From contig JAPLBF010000028.1 in NCBI GenBank assembly GCA_026392825.1, positions 1 to 57,167 on the forward strand: a stretch of 57,167 nt of DNA, in the 5' to 3' direction. Positions within the stretch are counted from its first letter, which is position 1; each line of letters starts with the position of its first letter. Below are positions 8,470-17,802 of this stretch, piece by piece. The DNA comes from Actinomycetota bacterium (GTDB lineage: Bacteria > Actinomycetota > Actinomycetes > Nanopelagicales > Nanopelagicaceae). Made by a program: the position numbers and the translations under genes. The notes beneath the pieces are model-generated. The model did no database searches and had not been told where the DNA came from. It was given only the letters and a program-made list of their open reading frames with translations.

Positions 8470-8496
8470 GCCCTCGCCGCTGGCGGGGGCTTTTTT
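8470..8496 (+). terminator. Rho-independent terminator after the DUF3040 gene
   Basis: GCCCTCGCC and GGCGGGGGC form a nine-pair stem with one G-U pair around a three-base loop, followed directly by six T residues. It cleanly separates the DUF3040 transcript from the mraZ operon. Confidence 0.88.
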
Positions 8497-8520
8497 CATG
8501 CCTAAATACCGCCGCAACAG

Positions 8521-8600
8521 CGTGGGGAGGGGTGGGGTAGCAGTGGGAGAAAAGTGGCGAAGGGTGGTTGAAAAAGGAGGAAAGTGGAGTAAAGTGGGGG
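8521..8600 (+). promoter_or_regulatory. MraZ box array upstream of mraZ
   Basis: TGG cores recur at 8523, 8533, 8544, 8555, 8565, 8585 and 8595, with a degenerate AGG at 8576, so the period is ten or eleven bases. The best units (AAAGTGGCGA, AAAGTGGAGT, AAAGTGGGGG) match the known MraZ operator, which is a set of direct repeats with TGG cores spaced one helical turn apart. MraZ binding here would autoregulate the division and cell-wall operon. Confidence 0.82.
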
Positions 8601-8604
8601 ATTA

Positions 8605-8620
8605 AGCGGGATCTCCCGCT
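8605..8620 (+). repeat. Inverted repeat in the mraZ leader
   Basis: AGCGGGA and TCCCGCT are perfect seven-base arms around two bases, between the last MraZ box and the GGGGG ribosome site of mraZ. It could be an operator dyad (the central two bases make it a poor RNA hairpin unless the loop opens). The role is unknown. Confidence 0.5.
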
Positions 8621-8648
8621 CTGGAACCTGGGGAAGGGGGCCAGAAAA

Positions 8649-9080
8649 ATGTTTCTTGGCACCCACGAGCCGCGCCTTGATGAAAAGGGCCGCCTCATTC
8701 TTCCTGCGAAATTTCGCGAAGAGCTCTCTGCAGGTTTGGTAATTACTAAAGGACAAGAGCGTTGTTTATACGTTTTTCCATCTTCTGAATTTGCAACGAT
8801 CACCGAAACCCTGCGCCAAGCACCGGTTACATCAAAGAATGCGCGCGATTACATGCGCGTGATGTTTGCTGGCGCGCACGATGAAATTCCTGATCGTCAA
8901 GGTCGCGTAACTATTCCTGCCGGACTTCGCACATACGCCGGACTTGAAAAAGATTGCGTAGTAATCGGTGCAAATACACGCGTTGAAATTTGGGATAACG
9001 CTGCTTGGAATTCTTATTTATCAGATCGTGAAAAAGGTTTTGCTGAAGTTTCAGAGGAGATCTTTCCAGGTCTCTTTTAG
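8649..9080 (+). CDS. mraZ: Transcriptional regulator MraZ
   Basis: This 143-residue regulator opens the division and cell-wall (dcw) cluster. It has two SpoVT-AbrB-type halves, seen as [13 protein letters not shown] (about residues 11-23) and [13 protein letters not shown] (about 82-94). MraZ proteins form rings and bind TGG direct repeats upstream of their own gene; such repeats are present here. I chose the ATG at 8649, where the family starts ([14 protein letters not shown]), with an AGGGGG site eight bases upstream. The earlier ATG at 8568 lies inside the operator array. Confidence 0.93.
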   Translation: MFLGTHEPRLDEKGRLILPAKFREELSAGLVITKGQERCLYVFPSSEFATITETLRQAPVTSKNARDYMRVMFAGAHDEIPDRQGRVTIPAGLRTYAGLEKDCVVIGANTRVEIWDNAAWNSYLSDREKGFAEVSEEIFPGLF

Positions 9081-9105
9081 TTAAAAGTAAAACAACTTAA
9101 TAGCG

Positions 9106-9206
9106 CTCTCATTTGTGGCCACCGCCGACCAAAAGCCGGCAGTGACACCCCTTCCCCGGTGTCACTTTCGTTAGATCCGTCGGCCGGCGGTGACCAGAGA
9201 TGAGAG
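9106..9206 (+). ncRNA. mraW RNA motif, structured leader of rsmH
   Basis: A folded element fills the gap between mraZ and rsmH. CTCTCAT (9106-9112) pairs with ATGAGAG (9200-9206). TGGCCACCGCC (9116-9126) pairs with GGCGGTGACCA (9186-9196) except for one mismatch. An inner hairpin has perfect nine-base arms AGTGACACC / GGTGTCACT (9141-9166) around the loop CCTTCCCC. The position, pyrimidine-rich loop and host group fit the mraW RNA motif known upstream of mraW in actinobacteria. The mechanism of that motif is not known; control of the downstream peptidoglycan genes is assumed. Confidence 0.75.
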
Positions 9207-9252
9207 ATGAATCAAATTAAAAAGTTAACAAGTTATGGAAAAGGGGGAGTAG

Positions 9253-10209
9253 ATGAACGATGCAAGTACGCAACACATATCTGTAATGCTTGATCGCTGC
9301 ATTGAATTACTCGCCCCAACAATTTTGCTAAATGAAAAGCCAGTGATCGTTGATTGCACACTTGGTTTAGGTGGACACACTGAGGCACTTCTTGAGAAAT
9401 TTCCAACCCTTACTGTAATTGGTATAGATCGTGACCAGATTGCTCTAGAACGCGCTGGTGCACGACTTGCTCGCTTCGGTGATCGCTTCAAAAGCGCGCA
9501 TGCGATCTTCGACCAGATTGGTGAAGTAGTTGCTGCGCAAGGATTTAGCCAAGTAAACGGCGTCTTATTTGATCTTGGCGTTTCTTCAATTCAACTCGAT
9601 GAAGTCGAACGTGGATTTTCTTATTCCCAAGATGCACCACTTGATATGCGCATGGATCGCAGCCGTGGAATAACTGCTTCAGAGATCGTAAATACCTATG
9701 CACCTGGTGCACTGGTAAAGATTTTGCGTACCTTCGGCGAAGAAAAATTTGCTACTCGCATTGTAGAAAATATCGTTAAAGCCCGCGCCAAAGCCCCACT
9801 TAACTCAACGCAAGAGTTAGCCACATTGGTCAAGGAGAGCATTCCTGCAGCTACGCGCCGCACTGGTGGAAATCCAGCGAAGCGCACCTTTCAAGCCCTA
9901 CGTATTGAAGCAAACGATGAATTGGGAGCGATTTCGCGTGCGCTCCCGATTGCACTGGATCTGTTAACTATCGGAGGGCGTGTAGTCGTTCTCTCATTCC
10001 AGTCACTAGAAGATCGAATTGTTAAAGAAATCTTTGTTGAAAGATCAACTTCCAAAACTCCGCGAAACTTGCCAGTTGATCTTCCGGAATTTGCCGCAAA
10101 ATTTGCCCTTGTTTCAAAATCGGGAGAAACCCCAACCGATGAAGAACTGGCACGCAATCCACGTTCGGCTTCAGTGCGCCTTCGTGCAATTGAAAAGGTG
10201 GCGGCATAA
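9253..10209 (+). CDS. rsmH: 16S rRNA (cytosine-N4) methyltransferase RsmH
   Basis: This 318-residue SAM-dependent enzyme methylates N4 of C1402 in 16S rRNA in the cytoplasm. The SAM-binding motif is seen as DCTLGLGGHTEALL (residues 34-47), followed by VLFDLGVSSIQLD (about 104-116) and GGNPAKRTFQALRIEANDEL in the catalytic half. Length is normal. A GGGGGAG ribosome site lies just upstream and the gene is directly followed by ftsL. It is also known as mraW. The structured leader upstream suggests separate control from mraZ. Confidence 0.95.
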   Translation: MNDASTQHISVMLDRCIELLAPTILLNEKPVIVDCTLGLGGHTEALLEKFPTLTVIGIDRDQIALERAGARLARFGDRFKSAHAIFDQIGEVVAAQGFSQVNGVLFDLGVSSIQLDEVERGFSYSQDAPLDMRMDRSRGITASEIVNTYAPGALVKILRTFGEEKFATRIVENIVKARAKAPLNSTQELATLVKESIPAATRRTGGNPAKRTFQALRIEANDELGAISRALPIALDLLTIGGRVVVLSFQSLEDRIVKEIFVERSTSKTPRNLPVDLPEFAAKFALVSKSGETPTDEELARNPRSASVRLRAIEKVAA

Positions 10210-10620
10210 ATGGCGCTCCTAAACTCGACTGCAATCAAGGCGCCTCGTCAAAAGCTGACCGAGAAATCGGTAGAGGTTTTTCTCAAATTAGTTCCAAGTG
10301 TTTCTGAAGGCGCTCAAGCAACTCATCGTTTCTTCGCAACTTTCTTATCGGTTGTAGCCGGCATCGGCCTGTTGATTCTTCTCGCAGTGAACATTCTTTT
10401 GGCACAAGACGCCTTTACGCTTTCTGCGCTAAAGGCTGAAGCAAAAGTTGTAGCAGATCAACGCGAAGCAATTAATCGCCAGATCGAAGCAGCCTCTTCT
10501 CCCGAAGCGCTTGCAGCCAAGGCACGAGCGCTAGGGATGCGCCCCTCAGATTCTCCGGTATTTCTTAATTTAGATGAGGCAGCGCAGGCAGTTGCAAAGG
10601 GAGATGGTAAAAATGGGTAA
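10210..10620 (+). CDS. ftsL: FtsL-like septum protein
   Basis: This 136-residue protein has a cytoplasmic N-terminus, one membrane segment (about residues 42-65) and a short extracytoplasmic region with heptad-like spacing, then a conserved tail around EALAAKARALGMRPS. FtsL forms the FtsQ-FtsL-FtsB complex that activates FtsW/FtsI. Sequence identity in the family is low, so the call rests mainly on topology and on the position between rsmH and ftsI. The ATG follows the rsmH stop immediately and its 3' end overlaps the ftsI start. Confidence 0.82.
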   Translation: MALLNSTAIKAPRQKLTEKSVEVFLKLVPSVSEGAQATHRFFATFLSVVAGIGLLILLAVNILLAQDAFTLSALKAEAKVVADQREAINRQIEAASSPEALAAKARALGMRPSDSPVFLNLDEAAQAVAKGDGKNG

Positions 10621-12439
10621 CTTAAATCTCGCCGCCTCGCGGATTCGCATACTTACCATGTTGGTCTTTATCTGTTTCCTCTTGTTCGCAGTTAGGCTAA
10701 TTCAAATTCAAGCAATTCAGGCCAGCGACTATCGCAGTAAGGCTGCAAATGAGATGGAGTCAACTCGCGCCATTCCAGCGGCGCGTGGTGAAATCACCGA
10801 CATTAATGGCATCGCATTTGCGCGTAGCGTCTCTGCCATCAATATTGTGGTTGATCAAACATCGATAACCGATGCACCTCAGACAGCTAATTTCGCTGCC
10901 CCGTTCCTTGGAATGACCGTTGCGCAAGTGCAAAGTGCAATCACAGGGAGCAAGCGCTATGCAGTGGTCGCGCGGAACGCAAAACCAGCGGTTTGGCGCG
11001 AGTTAAGTGGAGCTATTGATTCTTATAACGCAGGGTTAGAAAAAGAGAAATTTGATAAACGAATAGTTGGATTCTTCTCGGAGAGAAATTACATCCGTGA
11101 ATATCCTTCTGGCTCACTGGTTTCATCACTCGTGGGTTTTGTCCGTCAAGATGGCATTGGCGCAACCGGAATTGAATCAAGTATGAACTCCATTATTACT
11201 GGAACTGACGGCAGATACTCATATGCTCGTGGTCTTGGCGCTGAAATTCCAGGTTCTCAAAATGAAATAATTGCAGCCAAAAAGGGCACAACAGTTCGAC
11301 TAACTATCGATCGTGACGTCCAATGGGTTGCCGCAAAAGCGATTCAGGAGGCGGTAAGTAAAGCCCGTGCCCAAAGTGGCACTGTTATTGTGATGGATCC
11401 TAAAACGGGACACATCTTGGCGCACGCAACAGCACCCACTTTTGATCCAAATAACACTAAGAAAGTTTCTGCAGCGTTGATGCGCAATCCATCAGTGCAA
11501 GATGTTTATGAACCTGGATCGACCGGAAAAGTCATGACGCTGGCCGCTGCTCTAGAAGAGAAGAAAATAACACCAGAAACAGTCTTAAAAGTTCCATATT
11601 CACTCAAGCGCGCTGGAGAGACTTTTTCTGATCATGAGCGCCATCCAGTCCAGTACTTAACCACCTCTGGAATCTTGGCGGTCTCATCAAATACAGGAAC
11701 TATAAAAATTGGGGAGATGCTCGCTAACGATACTTTGTACGGTTACCTATCTAAATTTGGAATGGGAAAGTCAACCGGTTCAGGTTTACCTGGCGAGTCA
11801 GGGGGAATTCTCCGTCCAGTTAGTGATTGGACTGGAACAACCGCGCCAACCGTTGCCTTTGGTCAGGGCTACGCAGTAACAGCGATGCAAGCTACGAGCA
11901 TGTTTGCGACGATCGCTAACAATGGTGTTCGCGTATCTCCAACAGTTATCGCTGGCACAACAGATGAATCAGGAAGGTATACAGCATCCGTTCCTCGCAC
12001 TAATGAGAGAGTGATCAGTGCAGAAACCGCTCAGCAGCTGCGCATCATGATGGAGTCAGTTGTTTCAGGACAAGGTACTGCGCCGAGTGCAGCGATACCT
12101 GGTTATCGCGTGGCGGGTAAGACGGGTACCGCAAACCGTTACAACACAAATTGTGGCTGCTACAGCGGATACACAGCGTCATTTATCGGTTTTGCACCTG
12201 CAGATAGTCCAAGGTATGTAATCAGCGTAACGATTCAAGATCCTAAGGGTGCGCACTTCGGCGGGTCTCTTGCGGGCCCAGTCTTCAAAAAGGTAATGAC
12301 CTTCGTCCTTCAATCTGAGCATGTGGCACCTACAGGAACAAAAGTTATGCCTGTAGCGCTCACGCAAAAGGAATTACTCAAGAAGCAAAGCCAAACTACT
12401 GAGGCGAAGGTTTCACAAGCAAGTGCAAAGAAGCGATGA
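10613..12439 (+). CDS. ftsI: Septal peptidoglycan transpeptidase FtsI (PBP3)
   Basis: This 608-residue class B penicillin-binding protein cross-links septal peptidoglycan. It has an N-terminal membrane anchor (about residues 8-30), a dimerisation domain, and a transpeptidase domain with all three active-site motifs: STGK (Ser303, Lys306), SSN (358-360) and KTGT (503-506). The ATG at 10613 is preferred because a GGGAG site lies nine bases upstream; ATG at 10604 would add three residues. It overlaps ftsL by eight bases and ends in an ATGA overlap with murE. Confidence 0.93.
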   Translation: MGNLNLAASRIRILTMLVFICFLLFAVRLIQIQAIQASDYRSKAANEMESTRAIPAARGEITDINGIAFARSVSAINIVVDQTSITDAPQTANFAAPFLGMTVAQVQSAITGSKRYAVVARNAKPAVWRELSGAIDSYNAGLEKEKFDKRIVGFFSERNYIREYPSGSLVSSLVGFVRQDGIGATGIESSMNSIITGTDGRYSYARGLGAEIPGSQNEIIAAKKGTTVRLTIDRDVQWVAAKAIQEAVSKARAQSGTVIVMDPKTGHILAHATAPTFDPNNTKKVSAALMRNPSVQDVYEPGSTGKVMTLAAALEEKKITPETVLKVPYSLKRAGETFSDHERHPVQYLTTSGILAVSSNTGTIKIGEMLANDTLYGYLSKFGMGKSTGSGLPGESGGILRPVSDWTGTTAPTVAFGQGYAVTAMQATSMFATIANNGVRVSPTVIAGTTDESGRYTASVPRTNERVISAETAQQLRIMMESVVSGQGTAPSAAIPGYRVAGKTGTANRYNTNCGCYSGYTASFIGFAPADSPRYVISVTIQDPKGAHFGGSLAGPVFKKVMTFVLQSEHVAPTGTKVMPVALTQKELLKKQSQTTEAKVSQASAKKR

Positions 12440-13932
12440 TGAGACCGTTTAATACACCTGCGGTAGCGCTCACCAAAATCGTGGATTCTTGTAATGCAAA
12501 GGTGTCCATAAGTGAAGACGAACTCAATGAAATCATAATCAGTGGAGCCACTCACAATGACCGCGAGGTAACGCCAGGTGATTTGTTTGTTGCTATTCCT
12601 GGCGCAAACCGTCACGGGGCAGAATTTTCTGAGAATGCGAAGGCGCGGGGAGCGGTCGCAGTATTAACCGATCCAGCCGGCGCAAAACTAATTCGTGATT
12701 TTCCCGTACTAGTTGTAGATAACCCGAGATTGGTCGCCGGTCGAGTTTCCGCACTTTTATATAGCGAACCAATGCGAGATCTAAATTGCATTGCAATTAC
12801 TGGAACAAATGGGAAAACCACAGTAACTACTTTGCTACACCAGATTTTTAGCGGCGCTCATCGTGAATGTGGGCTAATCGGCACTGTTGAAACACGAATT
12901 GGCAGCGAAGTAATTGTCAGTAAGCGCACGACTCCGGAGGCTACTGATTTGCAAGCTCTGGCAGCGGTGATGAGAGAGCGCCACATGCGTCATCTAGTTA
13001 TTGAAGCGTCAAGCCACGCGCTGCAACTGAGCCGATTAGAAGGCGCTCATTTCGCCATTGCTGGTTTCACCAATTTAACTCAAGATCATTTAGATTTTCA
13101 CGGAGATATGGAGAGCTACTTTGCAGCGAAAGCTGCGCTCTTTAACTTTGCAATGGCAGATTTGGCTTGTATTAATATTGACGATCCGTATGGCGCAAGA
13201 CTTGCCGCAAGCACTGAGCTCCCAGTTGTGTCCATCTCACGTGCTAATCCCAAGGCAATTTGGCACTTCACGCAGATTGATTCCGAGGCTAAACGCGTAC
13301 AGCTAAAGATTCGTGGCTCAGGTGGGATTTTGATTGAGACTTCAACAACTTTGCGGGGCGGCTATAACTTTGACAATTTGTTAATGGCGATAGCGATTGC
13401 TGTTGAAAGCGGAGTAGATCCAATAGATATCGCCGCAATCGTCCCAAAGATTTCTGGAGCGGCAGGAAGACTCGAAGAGGTTACGGTTGGGCAAAGTTTC
13501 AACGCCTTTGTTGACTATGCACATACTCCTGACGCAGTTTCGAATGTACTCAAGTCAATTAAGGAATTTACATCTGGAAAAGTGATTGCGGTTCTGGGTT
13601 GTGGGGGAGATCGTGACGCAAGCAAGCGACCTTTGATGGGGAAGGCGCTAATTGAAAACGCTAACATTGCAATTTTTACAAGTGATAATCCTCGATCGGA
13701 AGAGCCCTCAGAGATCTTGCGTCAGATGGTTGGTGGGATAAGTGTCGTAAATCAATCACAAGTTATTGACGATCGTGCGAATGCAATTGCATATGCAGTT
13801 TCAGTTGCAGAACCTGGCGATACCGTTGCGATCCTTGGCAAGGGTCACGAACTCGGACAAGAGATCAAAGGGAAAATATTCGATTTTGACGATCGGCTAG
13901 TTCTTGCACGGGCAATTGAGGCAAAGCAATGA
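12436..13932 (+). CDS. murE: UDP-MurNAc-tripeptide synthetase MurE, meso-DAP type
   Basis: This 498-residue cytoplasmic ligase adds the third amino acid to UDP-MurNAc-L-Ala-D-Glu. The ATP-binding loop is GTNGKTTVTT (about 121-130). The specificity motif is DNPR (residues 417-420), which in characterised enzymes selects meso-diaminopimelate rather than lysine, so the peptidoglycan is predicted to be DAP type. ATG overlaps the ftsI stop (a second ATG three bases later is possible) and the stop overlaps the murF start. Confidence 0.95.
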   Translation: MMRPFNTPAVALTKIVDSCNAKVSISEDELNEIIISGATHNDREVTPGDLFVAIPGANRHGAEFSENAKARGAVAVLTDPAGAKLIRDFPVLVVDNPRLVAGRVSALLYSEPMRDLNCIAITGTNGKTTVTTLLHQIFSGAHRECGLIGTVETRIGSEVIVSKRTTPEATDLQALAAVMRERHMRHLVIEASSHALQLSRLEGAHFAIAGFTNLTQDHLDFHGDMESYFAAKAALFNFAMADLACINIDDPYGARLAASTELPVVSISRANPKAIWHFTQIDSEAKRVQLKIRGSGGILIETSTTLRGGYNFDNLLMAIAIAVESGVDPIDIAAIVPKISGAAGRLEEVTVGQSFNAFVDYAHTPDAVSNVLKSIKEFTSGKVIAVLGCGGDRDASKRPLMGKALIENANIAIFTSDNPRSEEPSEILRQMVGGISVVNQSQVIDDRANAIAYAVSVAEPGDTVAILGKGHELGQEIKGKIFDFDDRLVLARAIEAKQ

Positions 13933-15335
13933 TCGCGCTCAGGGCATCTGAAATTGCCCTAATCGTTGGAGGCGAACTTAAAGGTTCAGATGTGACCGTA
14001 ACCGCAGCACCAGTATTTGACTCTGGTCAAGCGAGGCCTGGTTCGATCTTCTTGGCACTTAAAGGTGAAAAAACTGATGGACATAAGTATGTCGCCGATG
14101 CATTCTCTAAAGGTGCTGTACTTGCCTTTGTCACGGTTGCCTCGCCCGAACGGTGCATTGTTGTACCGAATGTACTTGACGCGCTAAATAAACTGGCAGC
14201 GCACGTGCGAAAGCAACTTAAGAATTTACAAGTGATTGCCTTGACTGGATCCCAAGGAAAAACTACTACTAAAGACTTGCTGCAGCACATCCTAGAAAAT
14301 CTCGGCAGTACAGTTGCGCCAACCGGTAATTTCAATAATGAACTCGGAACACCAATCACGCTTTTGCGATGTGATGAAGCTACAAAGTTCTGCATCCTAG
14401 AGATGGGCGCTCGTCATATTGGAGATATTGCTCTTCTCTGTGAAATGGCTAAGCCAAATATCGGCATGGTTTTACGAGTCGGCAGCGCGCACATCGGAGA
14501 GTTTGGATCAGAGGAAGCTGTCGCCAAGGCGAAGTCAGAGATGATCTCCTCTCTTGACCCTGAAGCTATTGCAATTCTTGGGCAGTATGACGCCTTTACT
14601 CCACGGATGAGTTCACTTCATAAAGGAAAGATTGTTTCCTTTGGCGAAACTACATCAGCAGATGTTCGCGCAACGGATATTGAAATCCGTGAAGGACGCC
14701 CACATTTTGATTTAGTAACCAGCGCTGGACGTGCTGCAGTTGGCTTACGCATCGTGGGAATACATCAAGTCGCAAATGCCCTCGCCGCTGCCGCTGCCGC
14801 ATCCGCACTCGGTGCATCTATCGATCAGATTGCCGTTTCTCTTTCCACCGCTGATATCCGCAGTAAGTGGCGGATGGAGATTGAAGAACTACGAAATATT
14901 GTTTTAATAAATGATTCCTATAACTCCAGCCCGGAATCTGTCGAAGCGGCGCTACGCACTTTGGTGCTCTTTGCACAAGAACGCGGCGGTCAATCGTGGG
15001 CTTTTCTGGGAAAGATGCACGAACTCGGCGAGTCCTCAATAGGTCGTCACGCAGATATTGGCACCCTTGCTTCAGAGTTAGGGATAGATCATTTGGTCTG
15101 CATTGGCGCTCCGGAGTATTCCGCAAAGATTCCCGGCAGCACTGCGACTGAAATCCATCTCTTCGAAGAGAAGGTAGATGCTTTGCAATTGGTGCAGGAG
15201 ATGAGTGCAGGAGATGTTCTCCTGGTTAAAGCCTCACGTGCCGAAAAGTTTGAAGAGTTGGCGCAAGCAATTTCGTTAAAAATTTCAGAAGTAGTTTCAG
15301 CAGGATCAGAAATTAGCGAAGAAGGGGAGCGTTAA
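13929..15335 (+). CDS. murF: UDP-MurNAc-tripeptide-D-Ala-D-Ala ligase MurF
   Basis: This 468-residue cytoplasmic ligase attaches D-Ala-D-Ala to complete the UDP-MurNAc-pentapeptide. Visible motifs are the ATP loop GSQGKTTTKDLL (about residues 108-119), the NFNNELGTPITLL segment typical of MurF, and INDSYNSSPESVEAAL (about 325-340). It starts by an ATGA overlap with murE and is followed by mraY after six bases. Length is normal for the family. Confidence 0.95.
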   Translation: MIALRASEIALIVGGELKGSDVTVTAAPVFDSGQARPGSIFLALKGEKTDGHKYVADAFSKGAVLAFVTVASPERCIVVPNVLDALNKLAAHVRKQLKNLQVIALTGSQGKTTTKDLLQHILENLGSTVAPTGNFNNELGTPITLLRCDEATKFCILEMGARHIGDIALLCEMAKPNIGMVLRVGSAHIGEFGSEEAVAKAKSEMISSLDPEAIAILGQYDAFTPRMSSLHKGKIVSFGETTSADVRATDIEIREGRPHFDLVTSAGRAAVGLRIVGIHQVANALAAAAAASALGASIDQIAVSLSTADIRSKWRMEIEELRNIVLINDSYNSSPESVEAALRTLVLFAQERGGQSWAFLGKMHELGESSIGRHADIGTLASELGIDHLVCIGAPEYSAKIPGSTATEIHLFEEKVDALQLVQEMSAGDVLLVKASRAEKFEELAQAISLKISEVVSAGSEISEEGER

Positions 15336-15341
15336 AGCAAA

Positions 15342-16400
15342 ATGAGAGAAATTTTAATCTCGGGTGCACTTGCACTCTTCATCTCGCTTTTCGGTACTCC
15401 TGTTTTGATTAGATTCCTTGCCCGACGTGGTTACGGTCAAATAATTCGTGACGACGGTCCATCCTCCCATCACACCAAACGCGGCACCCCAACCATGGGT
15501 GGGCTAATCATTATCTTTGCGGCTGCAACTGGTTACTTTGTGGCACACGCGGTATCTCAAAATGCAGTTACTACTTCAGTACTTCTGGTCCTTGGATTGA
15601 TGGCATCACTCGGTTTCGTTGGATTTTTAGATGACTGGCTAAAAGTTTCCCGCCAAAAATCGCTCGGTTTAAATGCAAAGCAGAAGATTCTTGGCCAAGT
15701 TTTATTTGCAGCAATTTTCGCTTATCTTGGTATCCGTTTCCCGGATGGTGATGGCTTAACCCCTATCTCTCTTAATCTCTCCACTGTTCGCGATACATCT
15801 CTCGAGCTCGGCGTAGTACTTGTAATCATCTGGGTAGTTCTGATGGTGACGGCAACCAGTAATGGTGTAAATCTCACTGATGGTTTAGACGGACTTGCAA
15901 CCGGTGCGGCAGTTATGACATTTATCGCCTACATCTTGATTGGTGTTTGGCAGTTTGGACAAAGTTGCGCAATCTCTCCTGGAGATAACTGTTATTTGGT
16001 GCGAGATCCACTCGACCTAGCGGTCTTATCCGCGGCGTTAGCTGGCGCGTGTGCAGGATTTCTTTGGTGGAATGCTTCACCAGCCAAAATATTTATGGGT
16101 GATACCGGATCCTTGGCCTTGGGCGGCGCACTCGCCGGTATCGCGACATCACTTCGCATCGAACTTTTGCTTATTCCACTAGGCGGGCTTTTCGTAATCA
16201 TCAGCGCATCAGTAATTTTGCAAGTGGCTTATTTTAAAATCACTGGCGGCAAACGCATTTTCAAAATGGCCCCGTTGCAGCATCACTTTGAACTTATGGG
16301 TTGGGGCGAAGTGACTATCGTCTTGCGCTTCTGGATCATCGCAGGTCTATGCGTTGCGCTAGGACTGGGTCTCTTTTACGCTCAATGGGTTACGCAGTAG
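15342..16400 (+). CDS. mraY: Phospho-MurNAc-pentapeptide translocase MraY
   Basis: This 352-residue enzyme has about ten membrane segments and transfers phospho-MurNAc-pentapeptide to undecaprenyl phosphate, forming lipid I at the inner membrane face. Signature motifs are [14 protein letters not shown] (about residues 42-55), [23 protein letters not shown] and [12 protein letters not shown] with the catalytic aspartates, and [10 protein letters not shown] near the C-terminus. It is preceded by GGGGAG at the end of murF. Confidence 0.95.
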   Translation: MREILISGALALFISLFGTPVLIRFLARRGYGQIIRDDGPSSHHTKRGTPTMGGLIIIFAAATGYFVAHAVSQNAVTTSVLLVLGLMASLGFVGFLDDWLKVSRQKSLGLNAKQKILGQVLFAAIFAYLGIRFPDGDGLTPISLNLSTVRDTSLELGVVLVIIWVVLMVTATSNGVNLTDGLDGLATGAAVMTFIAYILIGVWQFGQSCAISPGDNCYLVRDPLDLAVLSAALAGACAGFLWWNASPAKIFMGDTGSLALGGALAGIATSLRIELLLIPLGGLFVIISASVILQVAYFKITGGKRIFKMAPLQHHFELMGWGEVTIVLRFWIIAGLCVALGLGLFYAQWVTQ

Positions 16401-16416
16401 TTAAGGCACAATAGCG

Positions 16417-17802
16417 ATGCCCATTACTTTTTCAGATAAGAGAATTCTTATCCTCGGCGCGGGGGTAACTGGTTTAGCCGTTGCTCGCTCACTTTCAAAA
16501 AGGGGAGCGCAAGTATCACTGGCCGATGATGCAGTCACTGAAGTCGAAGGCTTCAGCGTTGCAATTACCAATTCTTATAGCGCCGTAAATTTCGATGCTC
16601 TTGTTATTTCTCCTGGTTGGAAATCTGATCACAACTTAATTCTTGAGGCACAGAAATCTGGTGTGGCGCTATGGAATGAAGTAGATCTGGCGTGGAAGTT
16701 ACGCGCTGAATTGGTACCAAACCAGCGATGGATTGCCCTCACAGGAACAAATGGAAAGACAACGACGGTTGAGATGGCGGCAGCGATGCTCCGCGAAGGT
16801 GGTGTATCAGCAATCGCCTGCGGAAACGTTGGAACAACAGTTATTGAAAGCGTGGAAAGCCCAGAAAAATATGAGGTCCTTGTTTTAGAACTTTCATCTT
16901 TTCAACTTCACTGGATTAGAGAAGCCACATTCGTAGCGGCATCAATATTAAATATCGCCCAAGATCACGTCGACTGGCACGGTGGCTTTAACGAATACGC
17001 TCAAGCAAAAATGGCAATCTTAGATCGTGCCAGCATGGGAATATTCAATGGCGATGATGCTGAAGTTCTTTCAAGGTCTGCACTTTGGCAGGGGAGAAAA
17101 GTGTTTTTCTCGCTGGATACACCTGGCCCAGGAGAGATTGGCGTTGTTGAAGAGCTGCTGGTTGATCGAGCATTTGTAAGCGATCCGCAGGAAGCGGCGA
17201 TGATCGCAGAAGTTGTAGATGTAATCCCTACCGTTCCCCATAACGTTGCCAACGCTTTGGCAGCTGCAGGTCTGGCACGTGCTATTGGAATTCCACACGA
17301 AGCGATTCGCCTGGCATTACAGAATTTCAAACTCGGTCGCCATCGAATCGAAGTAGTTTTCTCAAAAAATGACATTAATTGGATTAACGATTCCAAAGCC
17401 ACCAACTCGCACGCTGCGGCGGCCTCACTAATGTCAACGCTCTCCGCAATTTGGATTGCAGGAGGCTTGGCCAAGGGTGCGCAGATGGATGAATTAATTA
17501 CGCGTTGCAAATCCCGAATAAAAGTTGCGATTCTCATTGGCTCGGATCGTGAATTTATTGCCGCCGAACTGCGCAAAAGCGCTCCAGAAGTGGAGATTGT
17601 TTATGTCGATGCCCCTGATTCCTACGTAAAAGGCGGAGCAGATAATTCTCTGATGGAAGCTGTTGTCGGTGCGGCAAAGGCACGTGCGGTTGCAGGTGAC
17701 ACAGTTTTGTTGGCGCCGGCGTGTGCATCAATGGATCAGTTCCTTTCATATGCCGATCGTGGCGACAGATTCACCAAAGCGGTATTAAAGGAGAACTCAT
17801 GA
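16417..17802 (+). CDS. murD: UDP-MurNAc-L-alanine:D-glutamate ligase MurD
   Basis: This 461-residue cytoplasmic ligase adds D-glutamate to UDP-MurNAc-L-Ala. It has an N-terminal nucleotide-binding fold (ILILGAGVTGLAVARSL, residues 9-25), the ATP loop GTNGKTTTVEMAA (about 110-122) and the C-terminal NWINDSKATNSHAA motif. The stop overlaps the ftsW start by ATGA. It follows mraY after 16 bases with no terminator, so it is part of the same operon. Confidence 0.95.
   Translation: MPITFSDKRILILGAGVTGLAVARSLSKRGAQVSLADDAVTEVEGFSVAITNSYSAVNFDALVISPGWKSDHNLILEAQKSGVALWNEVDLAWKLRAELVPNQRWIALTGTNGKTTTVEMAAAMLREGGVSAIACGNVGTTVIESVESPEKYEVLVLELSSFQLHWIREATFVAASILNIAQDHVDWHGGFNEYAQAKMAILDRASMGIFNGDDAEVLSRSALWQGRKVFFSLDTPGPGEIGVVEELLVDRAFVSDPQEAAMIAEVVDVIPTVPHNVANALAAAGLARAIGIPHEAIRLALQNFKLGRHRIEVVFSKNDINWINDSKATNSHAAAASLMSTLSAIWIAGGLAKGAQMDELITRCKSRIKVAILIGSDREFIAAELRKSAPEVEIVYVDAPDSYVKGGADNSLMEAVVGAAKARAVAGDTVLLAPACASMDQFLSYADRGDRFTKAVLKENS

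Noticed and set aside
12179-12615. Minus-strand open frames across the ftsI/murE junction
   Set aside because: They overlap the conserved end of ftsI and start of murE, both well supported, and show no motif.
17001-17576. Minus-strand open frame of 191 residues over murD
   Set aside because: It is a shadow of murD; composition is serine/isoleucine rich and no family is recognisable.
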